The translations under genes were made by a program, and so were the position numbers. The notes under the pieces are model-generated. The model saw only the letters and a program-made list of their open reading frames with translations, did not search any database and was not told the DNA's origin. From positions 14,272,827 to 14,336,826 of the forward strand of contig JAIUCV010000019.1 of NCBI GenBank assembly GCA_026724425.1: a DNA stretch of 64,000 bases. Reading direction: 5' to 3'. This DNA comes from Erythrophleum ivorense. Lineage: Eukaryota; Streptophyta; Magnoliopsida; Fabales; Fabaceae. Positions 11,052 to 23,857 of the stretch are shown piece after piece (within the stretch, counting starts at the first letter, position 1; each line of letters begins with the position of its first letter).

Positions 11052-14000
11052 TATAACACTATAAATTTTTAACTTATTTTATGCTATCTTCATGTCTCAC
11101 ATCATGTATTTCATGGAGGAGTAAGAAAAATAGCATAAAATAATGAATATTTTAACGTTGCGTAGCTTATAAATTTTTCATTTAGTGTCCCGTGGACCAT
11201 GTGAGCTCATGTATCACATTCTAATATTTAATTACATAGGTACAACTCATTTCCATCACCAAAAGTGGCCTACAACTCATGCAAGGCAAGGGAATACATA
11301 AAATTCATATATATAGCCTCGGCCAAAATTTTTCCTTTTCTGTCACAAATCTTAGAAAATCATAACTAATTCTAGAAAAATCAAAATCATGCATTCTTTA
11401 ACATTCTAGAAAGCTGCAGTTGTATACTTTATGCTAAAAATATGAAAATGCTATGAAACATTACATAGAAGATGTTTGACATTCAAAAATGTGCAGAGGT
11501 CTGACTGGTTACTGGTACTGATATAGCTTTCTACTACAAATTTTAAAAATGTCCAATTAATTCTAAAAAAATCTAATTCATGCAAATGATACCCATTTAG
11601 AAAGCTACAGATGTCAGCTAGTGGGAAAAAATAACTTTAGACTAGTTTAGCACTTACAGGTATCGAAAACTAATCAAATAGTAATCTAAGTTAGTATGGA
11701 TGCCTAATATTGGTAGAAACTTCAAAAATTCATGTCTCCCTCTCTAGACATCCAAATGGGGTGTTTCTAGTTGGCACAAGTCACTGAGAGTGTCTAGTTT
11801 CTCCCTATAAAATTTTGTGGCAATTGGACATCATTTTCCCCCTGAGTGATAGAATTCATTTTTGGACCAGTGTGAACAGTATCATAAACCAAAATCAGAA
11901 ATTTTTTCAACTTTGAAAATTCATCAAATATTCCATAAACCTTCAAAAATTCTGCACTTTAGCTTCCCAAAAAACTCTTAACAAGATCTAATTGTATGCC
12001 AAATCTTAGATTAAGAAGAGCTCATTTGGACAAAAAGTGGTATAGGTTTCCAATATGGTAAATTTTTGCTCCATATAAGATACTAAAGTGTCCAAATGAC
12101 TTCTCTTTATATTTGGCACCTCTTGGGCAAGTTTAAAAGTATGGATATGACTTATATGAACTACCCAAATGATCCCAAACCTTATACATCTCAATTTGGC
12201 CATTCCACTTCCATTTATACACAATTGCACAAAGCCATCAAAGCATCAGGCTTGCCATTACATGCTCAATTTATATTCTAACATTCACATAATATAGTTT
12301 CTCATTTGTACATGATACATTAACATAATTATACATGCTCATAAGGTCACAAGACATATACAACAATAGGTTACATCATTTGCCATTCATAAGATCTTAA
12401 AGTAACCAAATCCATGCACTTTAATGTCAAACTTTCATTTGTCAAGTGGTTGGCTCCCATTTTCTTGTTCTCTTAGTCCACCTAACATGTTAGAACAGTG
12501 GAGAGGAGGGGGTGAGATTCAAAGAATCCCAATAGCTCATCTCCCTTTCAATCACACATAAAGGATGCAAAGACAAGTTTTACAAATGCATGCATGGGCA
12601 TATTAACATGTGCAATCATTCAAGAAGCATTCTTGGCATTTGAAAAAGTCATACATAGTATACATAGGCTTGCCAAGCAAGTGGATTAGCCTCACCCATT
12701 CACTTGTGGATTTTAGACTTGCGTTGCCCATTCTTTAAAAGGTTTTTAACTTAACCTTGTTCTTGGGAGTCAACCTTGCTTTTGGGAGACTCTTTACTTT
12801 GTCTTAACCAATCTTAAGGGTTCTTGGCTCATCCTCACCATGGCTAAGGGTTATTGGCTTCATCACACTCAAGCAAACCCAAGCAAACATCATAAACATT
12901 ATTTAGAAACATAATGTATTATCATGGTACCATGGCATATGAAATCATGCTAGAATACTTTTCATGGCTTAAAACACACATACACACATTCAAAGATAAG
13001 CCAAGCATACATTCATGCATGAGAGAAGGAGGAGTGGGCTACCTTGAAAGCAACTACACACTTTTCTCTTGAATCAATGCTCCCTTCCTTGGCCTCACAC
13101 ACACAAAGGTGTGGGAATAATTTCTCTTGGCCTAGACATAATTTATGGAAGCCAATTAGGTTCATGGAATTAATTCTAAGGCCACACATCTTCCTTAAAG
13201 ACTAACTTGACCTATAAACCCCTTTATGGTTCTAAAAATGTACCTAATGAAGCAACACCCATCAAATAGTTTCTAAACTCCATTCTTTCCTTTCATATAT
13301 GATTCTTGACTCCTTTTAAGCCTCTTGGAGTTATCACACAATTAAAACAAAGAGCCTAACTACATGTTGTTTTTTTAGGTCATATTATGGAACATATAAG
13401 GCTAACTTACTTTCTATGGTTTCTAAATTTTTTTCAAGGCCTCCCCTCATCTTCACTCATCATATATGACTCAAAAATGGACTTGGAACAAGTTGAAACT
13501 ATCCCTAGGTATCTAAACCCCTATTGGCTGAAACTATGAAGCATTTTGGCATCAATGGACTTTGCTTTGTTTTCTTGATGGAGGAACCACTTAGGGAGAC
13601 TTCTAGGGGTCTTAGAAGCTCATTTAAACTCTCATTTAGGCATAGAAATTAAGGTATCAAATCAGATTTTACAAGGAACATATGAAACCCTAGAATTTGC
13701 ATCTTAAATTTTCATGCTTATTTGTTAATTTTCTTTACATATTCTTATTCTCCACACTCTTTTTCCTAAGATTCACCCTTGGTTCTGCCAAAAATCCAAG
13801 CCCTCCTATGACTTCTTGAGTGGGGAAAAATCTGGAGAGAAGAGGACAAGGGGTATCAACCATGGAAGAAGAAATTACCTTGTTTTTCCTTATTTTCTCA
13901 CTTGAATCTTCCCTTCTTTGGCCTTCTCTCTTCAAATCCGAAATTTTCCCTTAATTTCTCCCTTAAAATAGATTTATATACTTTATTATAATCACAAGAA

Positions 14001-14746
14001 AGAAAGGGAAATGGAGGAGAAGAGGTTTGCAAGGGAAAGAGCATGAAAAACTATCAAATTTCTATACATTTTAGCTTTAATTTCTCTTCCTTTTTGTTTT
14101 CCTCTTGTGCACCACTCTCCTAGGGTTTCTCTCTGGTTTAGGGTAGAAACATATGAAGATATGTGAGTGAGGAGGTGGGGTACCATCTATTTATAGATGG
14201 GAGGAAGAAACACTTTTCTAAAATTCTCATTTTGCCCTTTGTTCTTGACATTTTCATTTGTAATTCATTTTAGCTCCTTTTTGAGAACCTTCTTTTCCAT
14301 TATAAAATTTACATTCCCAATTTAGTAAAATTCCTTTGGAATTACTCAAATTGGAGCTAAAACCTTCCCGAACAAATCCGCCTAAGTTCGGATACACTAA
14401 CATTAAAAAACGTCCACCGGAGGGGTTTTAACTATCCCGGGACTTTCCATGGTTTTCAAGGCCTTTAAGAACCCTATAGAAATCAAAACTTTTATTTAAA
14501 AAGCCCTCTTGTGTGAATTCTAAAATTTGCTCAAAATTACAAAAATGCCATTACATTTTATAAGTTTTTTGTTAAATTTTGTTTCTTCATTTTAGCTCTA
14601 TTTTTCTTTCCATTTGAGCCTAGGATTCTCATTTTTAGGAGTATAGAATGTTATTCAAATTTTTTGAGACCTTAACTAATTCATTTTGGGGGAGTTGCTT
14701 TGAAAACGCACCCGTTTCTGTCATTTAATGAAAACCGGGCATTACA
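11052..14746 (-). mobile_element. Solo LTR A3 inside A2
   Basis: Starts TATAACACTATAAATTTTTA, the family TGTAACACC start with TG changed to TA, and ends AAAACCGGGCATTACA. The TSD tacac is exact at 11047-11051 and 14747-14751. The 3695-bp length matches the LTRs of the full gypsy element (about 3.7 kb), and the sequence is visibly closest to them. Sense strand minus. A TATA box in minus sense lies at 14187-14196. No internal region is present. Confidence 0.93.
14187..14196 (-). promoter_or_regulatory. TATA box of LTR A3
   Basis: CTATTTATAG (self-complementary apart from its centre) sits in a GGTGGGGTACCATC context. The same place in the gypsy 5' LTR (55421-55430), A6 (39545-39554) and A7 (48077-48086) also carries a TATA-type motif. 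It lies about 550 nt from the sense start of the LTR, implying U3 of about 550 nt and R-U5 of about 3 kb. Confidence 0.6.
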
Positions 14747-17053
14747 TACACAAACACGCAAAGACAAATATATACATATAAGAATGCAAGGAGAATGAGG
14801 TGGAGAGCTACCTTTCAATGGATGCAAGCTTCCTTTGCTTTAATCCTTCCCTTTCTTGACCTTACAAGAACACTTAGGTGGGTGGATGTTCTCTTAGCCT
14901 AGACACCATGAACAACACATAATTATACACTTGAAGCAAGCCAAGATACTAAACTTACTCTTAAACATATACTTGGTTTCATAAGTGGCATAATGGTTCC
15001 ATAAATAGCCTATTGAAACAACCTTCACAATTCAAGCTTTAGGCTCCCATCTCTTGGCCTTATTCAAAGTCCTTGGAACCCTCACACATTTATTTGCACA
15101 AGCTTAGAATTAAGTTGCTATACAAAGCACCATTATAGACACCATTGTTTCATCTTCTAATCTATGGCTCTTAAATTTTTTCGAATGGTTTCTCCCATCT
15201 TCTAACATCATATAAAGTTCCAAACCAAGGCTAGAACAAATTAAAATACTCCTTAACCTAGTATTCTTGCCTTGGCCGAAACTAGCACCATAATGGAGGT
15301 GCTTCTTGATTTTTTCTTAATGGGAGAGCTACTTGGGAGGGTTTCTAGGGGTCTTAAGAGCTCAAGGAAACATTCAAATAGCCAAGGAATTGCTTACATA
15401 AAATCAGATTTCATAAAACCCTAAAAAAGACTACACTTTTCTATCTTATTTTCCATAGGTTTTTCTTGTAATTTGTTGCCATATTCCTCTTCTCCATGGT
15501 CTAAAACCCTTGTTCCTTCCTTTTTTTTGGACAAAACTTCCCTCCCCCATATGGTTCTAGTTTAGGCTGAACAAGCACTAGGAAAAGAGCAACAAGGAGA
15601 AGCAACAAGAATGGAGAATTACCTGGATTTCTAGCTTCCTTTTGATGCTCCTTCCCTTGCTTGAATTCCCTTCTTAATTTTTGAAAATTCCCCCTTGTTC
15701 TGGACCAAAAATATAACCAATCCCTTCAAGAAAACCATAGAAAGAAAGCAAAGAAGGAGGGAAGCAAGATTGGAAAAGAAAGAAGCATAAATTTTCATGA
15801 ATTTACCTATCTTTCTTGCCCTTTTCTTCCTCTTCTTGTGCATCTAAGAGAGCAGGCCATTTTCTATATTTTGGGCAGAGGAAGTTGTGCTTAAGAAGGT
15901 GGGAGAAAAAAGAAGTGTGTGGAAGTTTCAAGAAACACACTTTTTCAAAAATTCCAATTTCATCCTTCCATAATAGCAATTTCGTTTCGGCTTTGTTTTA
16001 GCTCTTTTTTTAGAACCGTCTTTTCCATTATAAAATTTAGATTCTCAATTTAATAAAATATCTTTGGAATCACTCAATTTAGAGCTAAAATCTTCATAAA
16101 CGAATTCATCAAAGTTCAGGCTCACCATCTTTGGAAAATATACACTGGAGAGGCTTTACCAATCCCGAGGCTTTTCATGGTTTTTAGGGCCTTTGAGAAC
16201 CTTGGGTAACTCAAATTTTTCATTTAAAAAGCCCTCCTATATGTTTTTCCAAAAGTTATACTTATTTATAAAAATATCATTATCTTTTGTTAGTTTTTGT
16301 TATAATTTATTTTTTCATCCTAGCTTCGTTTTTCTTTCTGTCAAAGCCTAGAATTATCATTTTTAGAAGTTTAGAACTCTACCCAAATTTTTTGGGACAT
16401 TATCTAACTCATTTCAGAGGACTTGCTTTCATACAAATCATTTCATCATTTTACAAAAATTATGTTCGTTACAAAAGAAATATGAAGTGGCGTGAAGATT
16501 TTAGAATAGCTCACTTTTTCAAGAATTTCAATTTCATTCTTCCATAATGGCATTTCTAGTTTAGCTTTGTTTTAGCTTCTTTTTTAGAACCGTCTTTTCC
16601 ATTATAAAATTTAGGTTCCCAATTTAATAAAATGCCTTTGGAATCACTCAAATCAGAGTTAAAACCTTCCTGAATAAATCCATCAAAATTTGGGTTCATC
16701 GTTATTGGAAAATGTATACCAGAGGGGCTTTACTAATCCTGGGGTTTCCCATGGTTTTTAAAGCCTTTGAAAACCCTGAGCAACTCAAATTTTTCATTTA
16801 AAAAGCATTCCTTTGTGTTTTTTCAAAAGTTACACATAATTATAAAAATGCCATTACGTTTCATCAAATTCCATAACAATTTCATTTTCCATCCTAGCTC
16901 CATTTTTCTTTTTGTCTGAGCTTGAATTTATTATTTTTAGGAGTCTAGGACACTACCCAAAATTTTCAAGACATTATCTAACTCATTTCAGGGTACTTAC
17001 TTTTCTATAGCTCATTTCGTTATTTTACAGAATTTACCATTCACTACATGAAG

Positions 17054-17512
17054 CATTTTCTCTCTTTCTTTCAATGTTGATCTCAGCCTAAATGAACCAA
17101 AATAGAAAAGAAACAATTGCAAATGGCCACCTAATACATATGTCTGACAAGTGACCTAAAGAGATAGCCCATGTGCCATTTGAATTGAGAATTGTTTTTT
17201 CCCTTTTTCTACTCCATGCCATCAGTCATGCTATGTGTCAATTACCCTAAATACATGTTAACCTTAAAAACTTAAATGAATGAACCATTTAGTTGCTACC
17301 ACCTCATAATCAATCCTAAAGTCTTTTAAGGGCTAAAAGACAAGACTTTATAAGAGTTTACATTCCTATAATCATCACCCAACCATATAATATAATTGAA
17401 AGATTACAAGCAAACCAAAACCAATCTCACTCCTTTATAATAGCAACAAGAGTTCTTCATGACAACAAATCCAAGGAAATTGGCCTTAACTAGTAACTCA
17501 AAAACAATAGTG
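17054..17512. other. Pre-insertion DNA between A1 and C1
   Basis: Continuation of 3181-3575 after A1. AT-rich, no open frame of interest, no TIR or LTR end. It resumes after C1 at 19894. Confidence 0.4.
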
Positions 17513-17517
17513 CACCA

Positions 17518-19888
17518 TGATAAAGGCTATTTTCATAAACTGTATTTCCCTTAATTTGGATATTTTGATGAATAACTATGGCTTAATGAGTTTTATTAGA
17601 TGGATAATTGATTTTTATGGCCACTTTTGCACTTTAGGAATTTAATTGCAAAATTAATGAATTTTAATGCATAATTTTATCTTAAATAATTCATTCTTTT
17701 TGTGCAAAATTTGTATCTCTTGCTATGGTTTTGAAATAGAGAAAAGAGGAAATCACATGATGAAGGATTTAAGAAGATGCACAATTCACTCATGCATGGT
17801 TCACCCAAGTCTTCAACACATTCCCTCTCTTGAAGCAATAAAGGCAAAGCAAGAGACATGCACACTCCCTCATTCATGTAGCATTTGTCCAGCAGATCAT
17901 ACATGTAAGTAACACTCATGAGCAGCCACCACATGTCCACTTATGGGTTAGATGAGAAAATGAGTTGAATGAGTGAAGAAAAGTCACGTAAGCAAGAAGT
18001 GAGGAAGAAGTTGAATTTGTGTGGAGAAGAATGCATGAAGAAGCTGCACACAAGCTAGAACACATGAGCAGAGTAAGACAAAAGAAACATGAAGCATGCA
18101 ACTCGAGTTAAAGAAGAAACGAGAAAATAGGTTGGAGAACAACGTTGAGCAGAGTCGGTGAAAGAAGCATGTGGAGCTGACGTGAATAATAACATGATGA
18201 AAAGAAAAGGATGTCAAAACACGAAGAAGGGATCTGCATGATGCATGAAGAGAATCAGTAGAACAGTAGCTGCATGAAGGGAAAAGTGTAACATAGAAGC
18301 TGACGTGGGGTTGCAAACACATAAAGAAACACATGGAGAATGACAGGTTCTAGCTAGGAAGAAATGTGGCTGGAACAGAGCATGCAATTGACTAAAGCTA
18401 CTGTGTGATTACTATAGGTTGGATGAACATGAAGAACAGAGCAAGCCGCAGATTCGTGAAGTAGACTTGTGGTGAAGAAAAGAATACATGCATACCACGT
18501 GAGCAAGACATGGAAGAAGCAGAGAGCATAACGCGAGCTGGGAGAGGGGAATAAGGCAAGCTGAAGGTAAGCTGGATAGCAACGCAAAAAAATAGTGGAA
18601 GAACCACGCATGGGTAGAACTAAATGAAGCTACGTGAGACGGGCAACTGAAATAAAATGCATGTGAATGACACCATCTAGACAAGGAACTCTCCACGTGG
18701 AAATGAATTAAAATGAAGCATGCAGAAGCTATGGGCTGGAATTCACTTGGAATATTATTAAAAAAAAAGTGGGGCCTACCTTATATACACTTACATGTAG
18801 CTACAGGCATATTAAATGAAAGGCAGCACGTGGAATCATTAAAAGGAATCACGTGAGAAAGGCATCCATCACATTGATTTCATTCACTCAATCCATACAT
18901 TCCATGCGCGAGACACTCCATCATTCATCCATCACGTCATTCACGACCCTTCATCCATTCCATATCCAGAGAGTACTCCATGCCATTTTCATCCTCCATT
19001 CCTACTCCATTCCACCTCCAATGAAGGTCTAATCTCCATCTGTGACTAGCTAGGAGAAAGATTCTTAGTGGAAGCTTCAATCTATGGAAAAAAATGCACA
19101 ATTTTGGCTAAGGATTTCTACTTTCTTATACTTTTTCTTTTTCTTGTACAAGCTTGGTTAAGTTATATTTGATTAAGAATTTATGTAATTGTGATTAGTG
19201 ACTGGTTAGACACTAATTAAAAAGTTTTTTTGTTAATTGATTGGTTGGATTAAACACTAAATTTTACCCTTCCCTTTAATTTCCCATGTATGCCACGAAG
19301 GTGTTCGATGAAATGCATGAGTGAAATTATGAGCTTTATTGTTTGATTTAAGGATTTCTTGGAGTTTGGTTGGTTAATTTAACATCCTAGGGTGTTAATT
19401 CAGAGGCTAATTGATTAATTAATCATTCAATTCAAGTGTTCATAAATCTTAATCACAAGAATTAGTAATTTAATGGTAGTTGAGGTCTCAATTAACATCA
19501 AATTGCTAGGTTTTGGAATCTTGAGTAGTAATTCAAGATCATTTGCTAATGGACACAATTAAGGACTCTTAAGTTAGAATTAATCACAATTGGATTAGGA
19601 TAAGGATAGTGGATACCAAGGTATAAATCCAAAACTAGTCACAAGACCATCATTCACCCATAATTCATCAAATTAGGTAAAATTCAGGAACTTTATTTCA
19701 ATTTCATTTTACTTAGTTTAATTAGATAAAAAACCCTCTTTAATTAGATAGTTCTAGGATCTTTTAATACTTAGAAAACCCAATTAAACATTGAACTCCA
19801 TTTCTAAGGGAGATGACTTAGGTTGTGCCACTAACTATAAAATTAATCCAACCTAGTTTACTTTGAGGGTTGCGCGATGAACCTCTCA
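17518..19888 (+). mobile_element. Solo LTR C1 (family C)
   Basis: Starts TGATAAAGGCTATTTTCATA and ends GCGCGATGAACCTCTCA. The TSD cacca is exact at 17513-17517 and 19889-19893. An inverted relative, C2, lies at 60405-62540. The 2371-bp length with no internal region indicates a solo LTR of an element whose coding part is not present. A TATA box at 18782-18787 and four CACGTG boxes support plus as the sense strand. The overlapping minus-strand open frames at 17916-18696 fall in this purine-rich LTR and are not conserved as frames in C2. Confidence 0.9.
18496..18855 (+). promoter_or_regulatory. LTR C1 promoter with G-boxes
   Basis: TATATA at 18782-18787 lies just downstream of GGGGCCTACC. Four CACGTG hexamers lie around it, at 18496-18501, 18694-18699, 18827-18832 and 18850-18855. 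C2 has the same GGGGCC-TATA block and three CACGTG sites (62159-62164, 61593-61598, 61459-61464). CACGTG is the core bound by plant bZIP and bHLH factors. That it is active is inference. Confidence 0.55.
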
Positions 19889-19893
19889 CACCA

Positions 19894-20697
19894 CCTAAAT
19901 TCATTCAACTACTTTAAGCAAGTTTAAATTAACAAATTAAGCTTATCCAAACACCCAAAGCATTAGTACAACCTTTAACAAAATATGAGCATGCCACATG
20001 TCATACCTAACTTAAATTCAATCATTTCCATTTATCTTAGCAATAATCTTGATATTCTTTACCAATTACACACATTTATCAATAAAATTGGTCTGTTTAT
20101 GTATCAAGATGAGTAGTAAGGGTCCAATTTCATTTTGTTCTTTTCCTTCATTCATATTTATCGTAGACATACTTGGTTCAGCTCATTGAGTCTGAAATTA
20201 CATACCAAAAGCATGAAAACATTTATAGACCCAAAATAGCATAAAACACATAATCTGCACTAATTTTAGAAATGCATATCCTGAGCTATATAACTCTAAT
20301 TCATGCAAATTAAGTGTCTACAGAGAGGCCAAGATGTGAACTACATGTTGTAAAAATTTCAAATGTAAATAAATCCATTTGATTGATTAAAACCTTAAAG
20401 AACTGATGTTGTGTAGGGTGGATAGCATTAAACTAGCACATATATCAGACCCTAACTTCAAAAGTGCATAACTTTAGCTACATAACTCCATTTGACACAA
20501 TCTTAATGACTATAGAAAGCTTATAATATCAAATATATGTTTGTAAAATGTAATGGACAACAAAGCTCATTTGGCCCCTAAAACCTAAAGGAACAATAAT
20601 GGACACAATGACAAATTCATATAAACAAAACCCAAACTTCAAAAATGCATATCTTTGGTTACAAAACTCTGATTTACGCAAACTTAGCGGCACGGAA
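19894..20697. repeat. Degraded LTR-like sequence with ~185-bp repeats
   Basis: Three imperfect units begin near 20270, 20461 and 20643 with an aaatgcatatcttwggct-like phrase, followed by an aactctaatt-type and a tagaaagcttataa-type phrase. The third unit is cut by B3 and resumes at 23452. The part after 23580 resembles the family A LTR segment with 'aatattctgtagacct'. It is probably a very old relative of the A LTRs. It ends with TSD cggaa at 20693-20697. Confidence 0.55.
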
Positions 20698-23446
20698 TGT
20701 AATACCCCATAATTAATTAAGGTATTAATCATGGATTAGAATTAATTAAGAGTAATTAATATGGGCTCATTGGGCAAGTTAAGTGAATAGAGACTTTAGA
20801 GAGATAAATTATTAATATGGGTTTGAGATTTAATTGGGATAGAAATTCTATCTAGGCCTAAATTAATATATCATGTGAAGAGGCTAATGGAGACCCAATG
20901 GATTATGTGCAAACCTAACATAATTTAGTGTGATGGAGGCCCAAGATTTACCTTGTATAGACTCTTCTAAGTGGCCCAATAATCCTTGTGCAGACCTAAA
21001 ACTCTTGAGCTCTTCAAACTTGGCCCAAACCTAGTTAAATTTCAGCAACTTAAGTGTAAAAACTGGCCCAGTAAATTCTGCAGCCCAACACTCTAAAAAC
21101 TGGCCCAATAAGCAAAAATCTGAAGCCCAAGTGGAGATGGATCTTGGAGCAGCCCATGACCCATACTTGACCCATACTTGACCCAACTTAAACCCTAATA
21201 CCCCACCCACTTACTCACTTGCTGAAACATAAGATTCAAGAGGCAAAATCGGAGGTGGAGAAGGAGGCTAGGGTTTGGGACCAAAACTCTGCATTTTCTC
21301 ATACTTAGAGCAAGATTTAGCCAAGGTAACAGTTATACAACTTAATCCCCTCATCTTTCTCCTTAATTTGGTCAGATTAGTTTTTCATTTGGAGCATTTT
21401 CATCCTACCCAAAATCTGAAATGTGAGTGTTTGGGGATTTTCTTGATGAAATTCGTAGGTTGGGATTAAGGCTGACTTTGAGTGAGTTTAGACCCTCCAT
21501 TTTGATGCTTTAATGGTTAATTTGAGACCCCTATAGCTAATTTATAAAATGGGTATTAATTATGTACGAATTTGCTTAGGATTTTGGGTGGAATATTGAA
21601 TTTTCTGGTGGAGGAAACTTAAATCCGAAATTGGGACTTGTTGTGGCTGGGTAAATGATTCTTGGGTAGTCATTAGCATTTGAAATTCCTTGGGTACTGA
21701 TTATGAATTATTAATGATGAATTAGAGTAGTAATTATGTGATGTTGTGGTTATAGGAGGAATTCTGCACCATTGGTGATTGTTACAAGTGTCTACAAGTG
21801 AGGTAACCGGGTTTATATCAATTCCATGTATATATTTGATTTAGTTTCATATGATGCTGTATATGATTGATTGAAAATGTTGAATGAATTGATTGGCTAT
21901 CGGTTATATTGTATTGGACCTTGTGAGTCCATGGTGGAGCTGTGGTGCGGCTGCCACCCGTGCATGTGCTATGATCAAGCACCGGGTTATGATCAAACCC
22001 AGATGCACTGAGCCCCGGTTGTGCTCAATAGGGAGTAGGTGCCGTGGACGGACCTCTCCGATGTTAATGGCCTTTAACATGTGATAATATGATTGCTAGT
22101 ATGGGATAGTAATCATGATAGCCTAATTGTTTCATTTGCTGTTATAATGGAGGTGATTCTGATGTTGATTTTGATTTATGCATATATGGTAATTAAACTG
22201 AATATGTAATGGAATTGTCTTGGTTACTGAGATTCATATCTCACCCCGTTTTATGGGATTAATATTTCAGGTGAAAGTTCCTCGGGTAAGGATAAGGGTA
22301 AGCAAGTGGATGAACACCCATGAGCTGAGGCTAGGTGTGGGGAGCTACACTTGGTCTGGGTATAATAGGATAGATGCAATTTTTGTTATTAGTTTTCCTA
22401 GCATCATCATGTAATCATATTGCCAAGTGTAGGCGTTCATATTTTGCTTGATTGAAATGTAACCGTTAAAGATTTAGAGCACATCATAGCGGAATATCAA
22501 TGTATGAACTTATAGCATTATATATATGTATGTAGTTCTGCTGAAATTGTGATATGGATCACCTTATGGGAATTGTAGACATATGATGTCTTAGAGGTAA
22601 GCTATTGTTGAATGGAATATCTATGGAATGTGCATGGGATGTAAATTGTTGCTAATGCATGTGTTCTTGCTGCCATTTATTTATGAATTTGTTGGTATAA
22701 GTTAGTGGAACAAGTAGGAAGTGACATTTGAGTTTCACAAGGGTAATGATAGATTAGTTGGGTAATTAAGGTACATAATTACCACTAAAGTTGCATAAAT
22801 TAAGGTAGAATGGCCCGAAAGTGATATTGGAGGGAAATTGGAGAGCATGAGATGAAATCTTGGGAGTTGTAGGAACAGAAGGGAATTGGCCGCGGCCAAT
22901 ATTTAATTGGCCTAGGCCAATTCATAACAGAGAAGAATTGGCCGCGGCCAACATTTAATTGGCCTCGGCCAAATGTGGCGAACCTGCCAGGGAAGAAAAC
23001 AGAGAGTAATTGGCCGCGGCGAAAGGGGTATTTGGTCGCGGCGAAATGTGAAAAATTTGTGAAGGCGTAAGGAGTTGAACCGAGAGTAATTGGCCGCGGC
23101 GCGAGTGAATTTAGCCGCGGCGAAAGTGCTCTATTTCTCATATTTACCTAGAAACCTTAGTTTCTCTTAAGGTAATGTTAAGGAATGATTTAGAAACACT
23201 TGTAGGAGAATTTTATGAGTTGGAAATGATGGATGGGAGTATCAAAGGCTCCTCATTAATAATTAAATTCACTCACGCATTCGAATAATTGTGGTTGTCT
23301 AGCTAATGACCCTAGCAACATTAAGGTTTTAAAATTCCCTCACTTGTCCCCGATGTAATTAATTTTAATGACTTCAAACCTTGATACATGATTATTAATC
23401 ACGTAATTAACCTTAATTACTATAATTGGAAGTTAGGGTCGTCACA
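20698..23446 (-). mobile_element. Solo LTR B3 (family B)
   Basis: Starts TGTAATACCCCATAATTAAT and ends TTAGGGTCGTCACA. The TSD cggaa is exact at 20693-20697 and 23447-23451. At 2749 bp it is the cleanest family B copy and sets the ends used for B1, B2 and B4. Inferred sense strand minus. It carries the best preserved CG palindrome array at 22884-23130. No internal region. Confidence 0.93.
22884..23130 (-). repeat. CG-rich palindrome array in LTR B3
   Basis: Successive boxes: ATTGGCCGCGGCCAAT at 22885-22900 (perfect palindrome), AATTGGCCTAGGCCAATT at 22905-22922 (perfect 18-nt palindrome), TTGGCCGCGGCCAA at 22938-22951, then a GGCCTCGGCC variant near 22960 and half-boxes of ttggccgcggcgaa type to 23130. 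Boxes are often paired about 4-6 bp apart. They sit several hundred nt inside the sense-strand start of the LTR. Confidence 0.85.
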
Positions 23447-23451
23447 CGGAA

Positions 23452-23857
23452 AGCTTATGATATAAACTACAAGCTTGTAAAATTTCATGAGCATCTAAGT
23501 TCATTTGTTAGATATAAAATATCAGATCTAGACAGTAGGAACAGTATAGGGACTAAACCATAACTTTTTCTAAACTTTGAAAATTTGTGAAATATTCTGT
23601 AGAGTTCTAAAAATTATCATCCTAGGCCTATTAGAAAGCTCTACTAAGGGCCATATTTTTTACTTAAACTAGATTATTTAGACTACTTTTGCCATAGAAT
23701 TAGTTTAGATCCCTTTTTAGTCCATTTTTTGGGTCAAATTGGATCAAATGGTGTCCAATTAGATTTTTTCTACTTTGAGCACATTTCTTTCATTCTAAAT
23801 ATTATTTTCAACCATTTCTTAATGTGTAAAGAGGCTTGGATCAAAATGCGACTCCCT
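23452..23857. repeat. Continuation of degraded LTR-like sequence
   Basis: Resumes the repeat unit interrupted by B3 and continues with family A-like text (tttgaaaatttgtgaaatattctgtag, agaaagctctacta). It ends at the start of A4; the five bases before A4 are tccct. Confidence 0.55.

Larger units (their letters stand above)
9211..16473 (-). mobile_element. Solo LTR A2 inside A1, with nested A3
   Basis: Starts TGTAATACCTTATATTTC at 9211 and ends TTATGTTCGTTACA at 16473. The TSD aaaga is exact at 9206-9210 and 16474-16478. A3 occupies 11052-14746 plus its TSD, leaving about 3.56 kb of A2. After A3, the text resumes at 14752 with sequence parallel to A1 near 8030 (atacatacaagaatgcaaggagaatgaggt type), confirming the join. 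Sense strand minus. It is a family A LTR inserted into another family A LTR. Confidence 0.9.
3576..17048 (-). mobile_element. Solo LTR A1 with nested B2, A2 and A3
   Basis: The left end TGTCATACCATAGTATTCTAG matches the family A start (compare 41099). The right end is TTCACTACA at 17048. The 5-bp TSD tgaag is exact at 3571-3575 and 17049-17053, which shows that both ends belong to one insertion despite more than 13 kb between them. It is split by B2 (3598-6450) and by A2 (9211-16473), leaving about 3.35 kb of its own sequence, close to other family A LTRs. The sense strand is minus. It contains a degenerate tandem array at 7781-7928. No internal region is present, so it is a solo LTR from unequal or intrastrand recombination. 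Confidence 0.85.

Noticed and set aside
17677..18696. Several overlapping minus-strand open frames rich in Ser, Cys, Phe
   Set aside because: They lie in solo LTR C1, overlap each other in different frames, and are not preserved in C2.
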